From Azospirillum sp. B510 (lineage in GTDB: Bacteria; Pseudomonadota; Alphaproteobacteria; Azospirillales; Azospirillaceae): a DNA stretch of 64,000 nt. This document shows positions 63,521 through 64,000 of the stretch, one piece after another. Below the pieces are notes generated by a model. The model was not told the DNA's origin and ran no database searches. It was given only the letters and a program-made list of their open reading frames with translations. Numbering within the stretch: position 1 is the stretch's first letter; each line of letters opens with the position of its first letter. The DNA lies in the NCBI RefSeq assembly GCF_000010725.1, contig NC_013854.1, positions 1,207,001-1,271,000 on the forward strand, written 5' to 3'. A program made the position numbers and the translations under genes.

Positions 63521-63550
63521 GGGGCGAACGGGTCTCGATGCCGTGCCGAT

Positions 63551-63592
63551 TTGATCTTGATCACTGACTGGTGACATATCAGCGGCTATAAG
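63551..63592 (+). promoter_or_regulatory. FNR-like box with -10, class II layout
   Basis: TTGATCTTGATCAC (63551-63564) matches TTGAT-N4-ATCAA at 9 of 10 positions. TATAAG (63587-63592) is a good -10. The box centre (63557.5) is 41.5 bases before 63599, where the second of two tandem ATG codons starts, so the mRNA would be leaderless or nearly so. Confidence 0.6.
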
Positions 63593-63595
63593 CGA

Positions 63596-63829
63596 ATGAT
63601 GGACCGCTCGGAACGCACATCCAGCCCATACCCTCCCTGCGCCTGTTGCGGTGAAGAGGTTCTGCTCGGCGAGCCCATGTATTGGACGCCGGAGAGGCCG
63701 GGCCATGTCTGGCATGACCTGTGCGCGCAACGGGAAGGACTTCTGCCCGCAAGTCCCAAGCCTTCCCGCGGCAAGCGGCGCGGCACCAAGTCCGGCCCCA
63801 AGTCTCAGGTCATCGAATCGCTGTTCTGA
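63596..63829 (+). CDS. Small Cys-rich protein of unknown function
   Basis: 77 residues from the first of two tandem ATGs (63596 and 63599). CACCGEEVLLGEP and GHVWHDLCAQREG give a C-x2-C ... H-x3-C set that could bind one zinc or an Fe-S cluster; the Cys, His and Cys spacing resembles a small zinc finger. The C-terminus is Lys/Arg-rich (PKPSRGKRRGTKSG), suiting nucleic-acid contact. Not recognised. The promoter has an FNR-like box, so expression is probably low-oxygen dependent. Confidence 0.7.
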   Translation: MMDRSERTSSPYPPCACCGEEVLLGEPMYWTPERPGHVWHDLCAQREGLLPASPKPSRGKRRGTKSGPKSQVIESLF

Positions 63830-63856
63830 CGCGGGGGAAATGCCGGGTGGGGACGG

Positions 63857-64000
63857 TCATTCCCGCAGGCGGGAGATGATCCTCGGCAGAATGGCGGTCA
63901 GGGCCAGGGCGTCGAAGGCCCAGTCCAGATGGGCTTGGCGCAGCAGCGCGCGGCGATCGGCATCGTCGGCCAGCGCCGTGAGGACCCGCAAGGTGTCGGC
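63857..64000 (-). CDS. C-terminal end of a protein cut by the window edge
   Basis: 47 residues open to the right edge, ending at a TGA (63857-63859). The tail is helical (LRVLTALADDADRRALLRQA, then LTAILPRIISRLRE) and not recognised. It has the codon pattern of the real genes. A DUF2254-like or regulatory membrane protein end is possible but unproved. Confidence 0.5.
   Translation of the reverse strand, partial: ADTLRVLTALADDADRRALLRQAHLDWAFDALALTAILPRIISRLRE

Overview
The window is GC-rich, gene-dense alphaproteobacterial chromosomal DNA that best fits Azospirillum or a close Rhodospirillales relative. The clues are a NifQ gene (diazotrophy), a PAS/MCP/PilZ energy-taxis receptor of the A. 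brasilense Aer type, the aroQ-accB-accC operon, an aminotransferase-hom-glpX cluster and a large number of sensory genes. No rRNA, tRNA, insertion sequence, prophage or CRISPR array is visible. Both ends cut genes. The species is inferred from gene content and protein style, not from a database match.

Layout. 1-2.4 kb: a truncated peptidoglycan-binding (L,D-transpeptidase-like) gene divergent from a YcbK-type murein peptidase, then an XRE regulator. 2.4-7.8 kb: an AT-richer gap, a basic hypothetical protein, a dynamin-like GTPase, then aroQ-accB-accC closed by a strong terminator. 7.8-11.7 kb: an Aer-like receptor behind an FNR-like box, a single-domain response regulator and a lipoprotein. 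11.7-13.5 kb: nifQ, a CoxG-like SRPBCC protein and a YjbQ protein. 13.7-17.7 kb: a DegP-type protease, a palindromic intergenic element and an OmpR/HAMP-kinase pair. 17.8-24.3 kb: an AI-2E family permease, a DHA2 MFS pump, SppA, an AhpD-like protein and a REC-Hpt protein. 24.3-27 kb: a ParE-type toxin-antitoxin pair and a NIT-domain chemoreceptor. 27.3-31.1 kb: aminotransferase, hom, glpX.

31.1-40 kb: a lipoprotein carboxylesterase, a DUF1127 peptide, a soluble hybrid kinase, a broken cutA, moeA-lysR, and a PepSY-TM/DUF2946 pair. 40.2-47.7 kb: the alpha-2-macroglobulin/PBP1C module and a small Cys-rich protein. 47.9-51.6 kb: copper and manganese genes (secreted Cys/Met/His protein, multicopper oxidase, SlyX, MntH). 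51.7-56 kb: SUV3-like helicase plus SPOUT methyltransferase, and a patatin. 56-60.4 kb: an RND pump with its adaptor. 60.7-64 kb: a lytic transglycosylase lipoprotein, a membrane protein divergent from a LysR gene, a small Cys-rich protein behind a second FNR-like box, and a gene cut by the right edge.

Recurring themes are cell-envelope maintenance, redox and energy sensing (Aer-PilZ, NIT-MCP, two FNR-like boxes) and metal handling (NifQ, MoeA, MntH, multicopper oxidase, CutA remnant). I see no single undescribed multi-gene defence or biosynthetic system. The most testable novelties are the FNR-like box placed exactly for a leaderless mRNA of a small Cys-rich protein (63.55-63.83 kb), the FNR-like control of the Aer-PilZ receptor, the cutA deletion pseudogene, the isolated repeat-bearing nifQ, and several unassigned operator-like palindromes.
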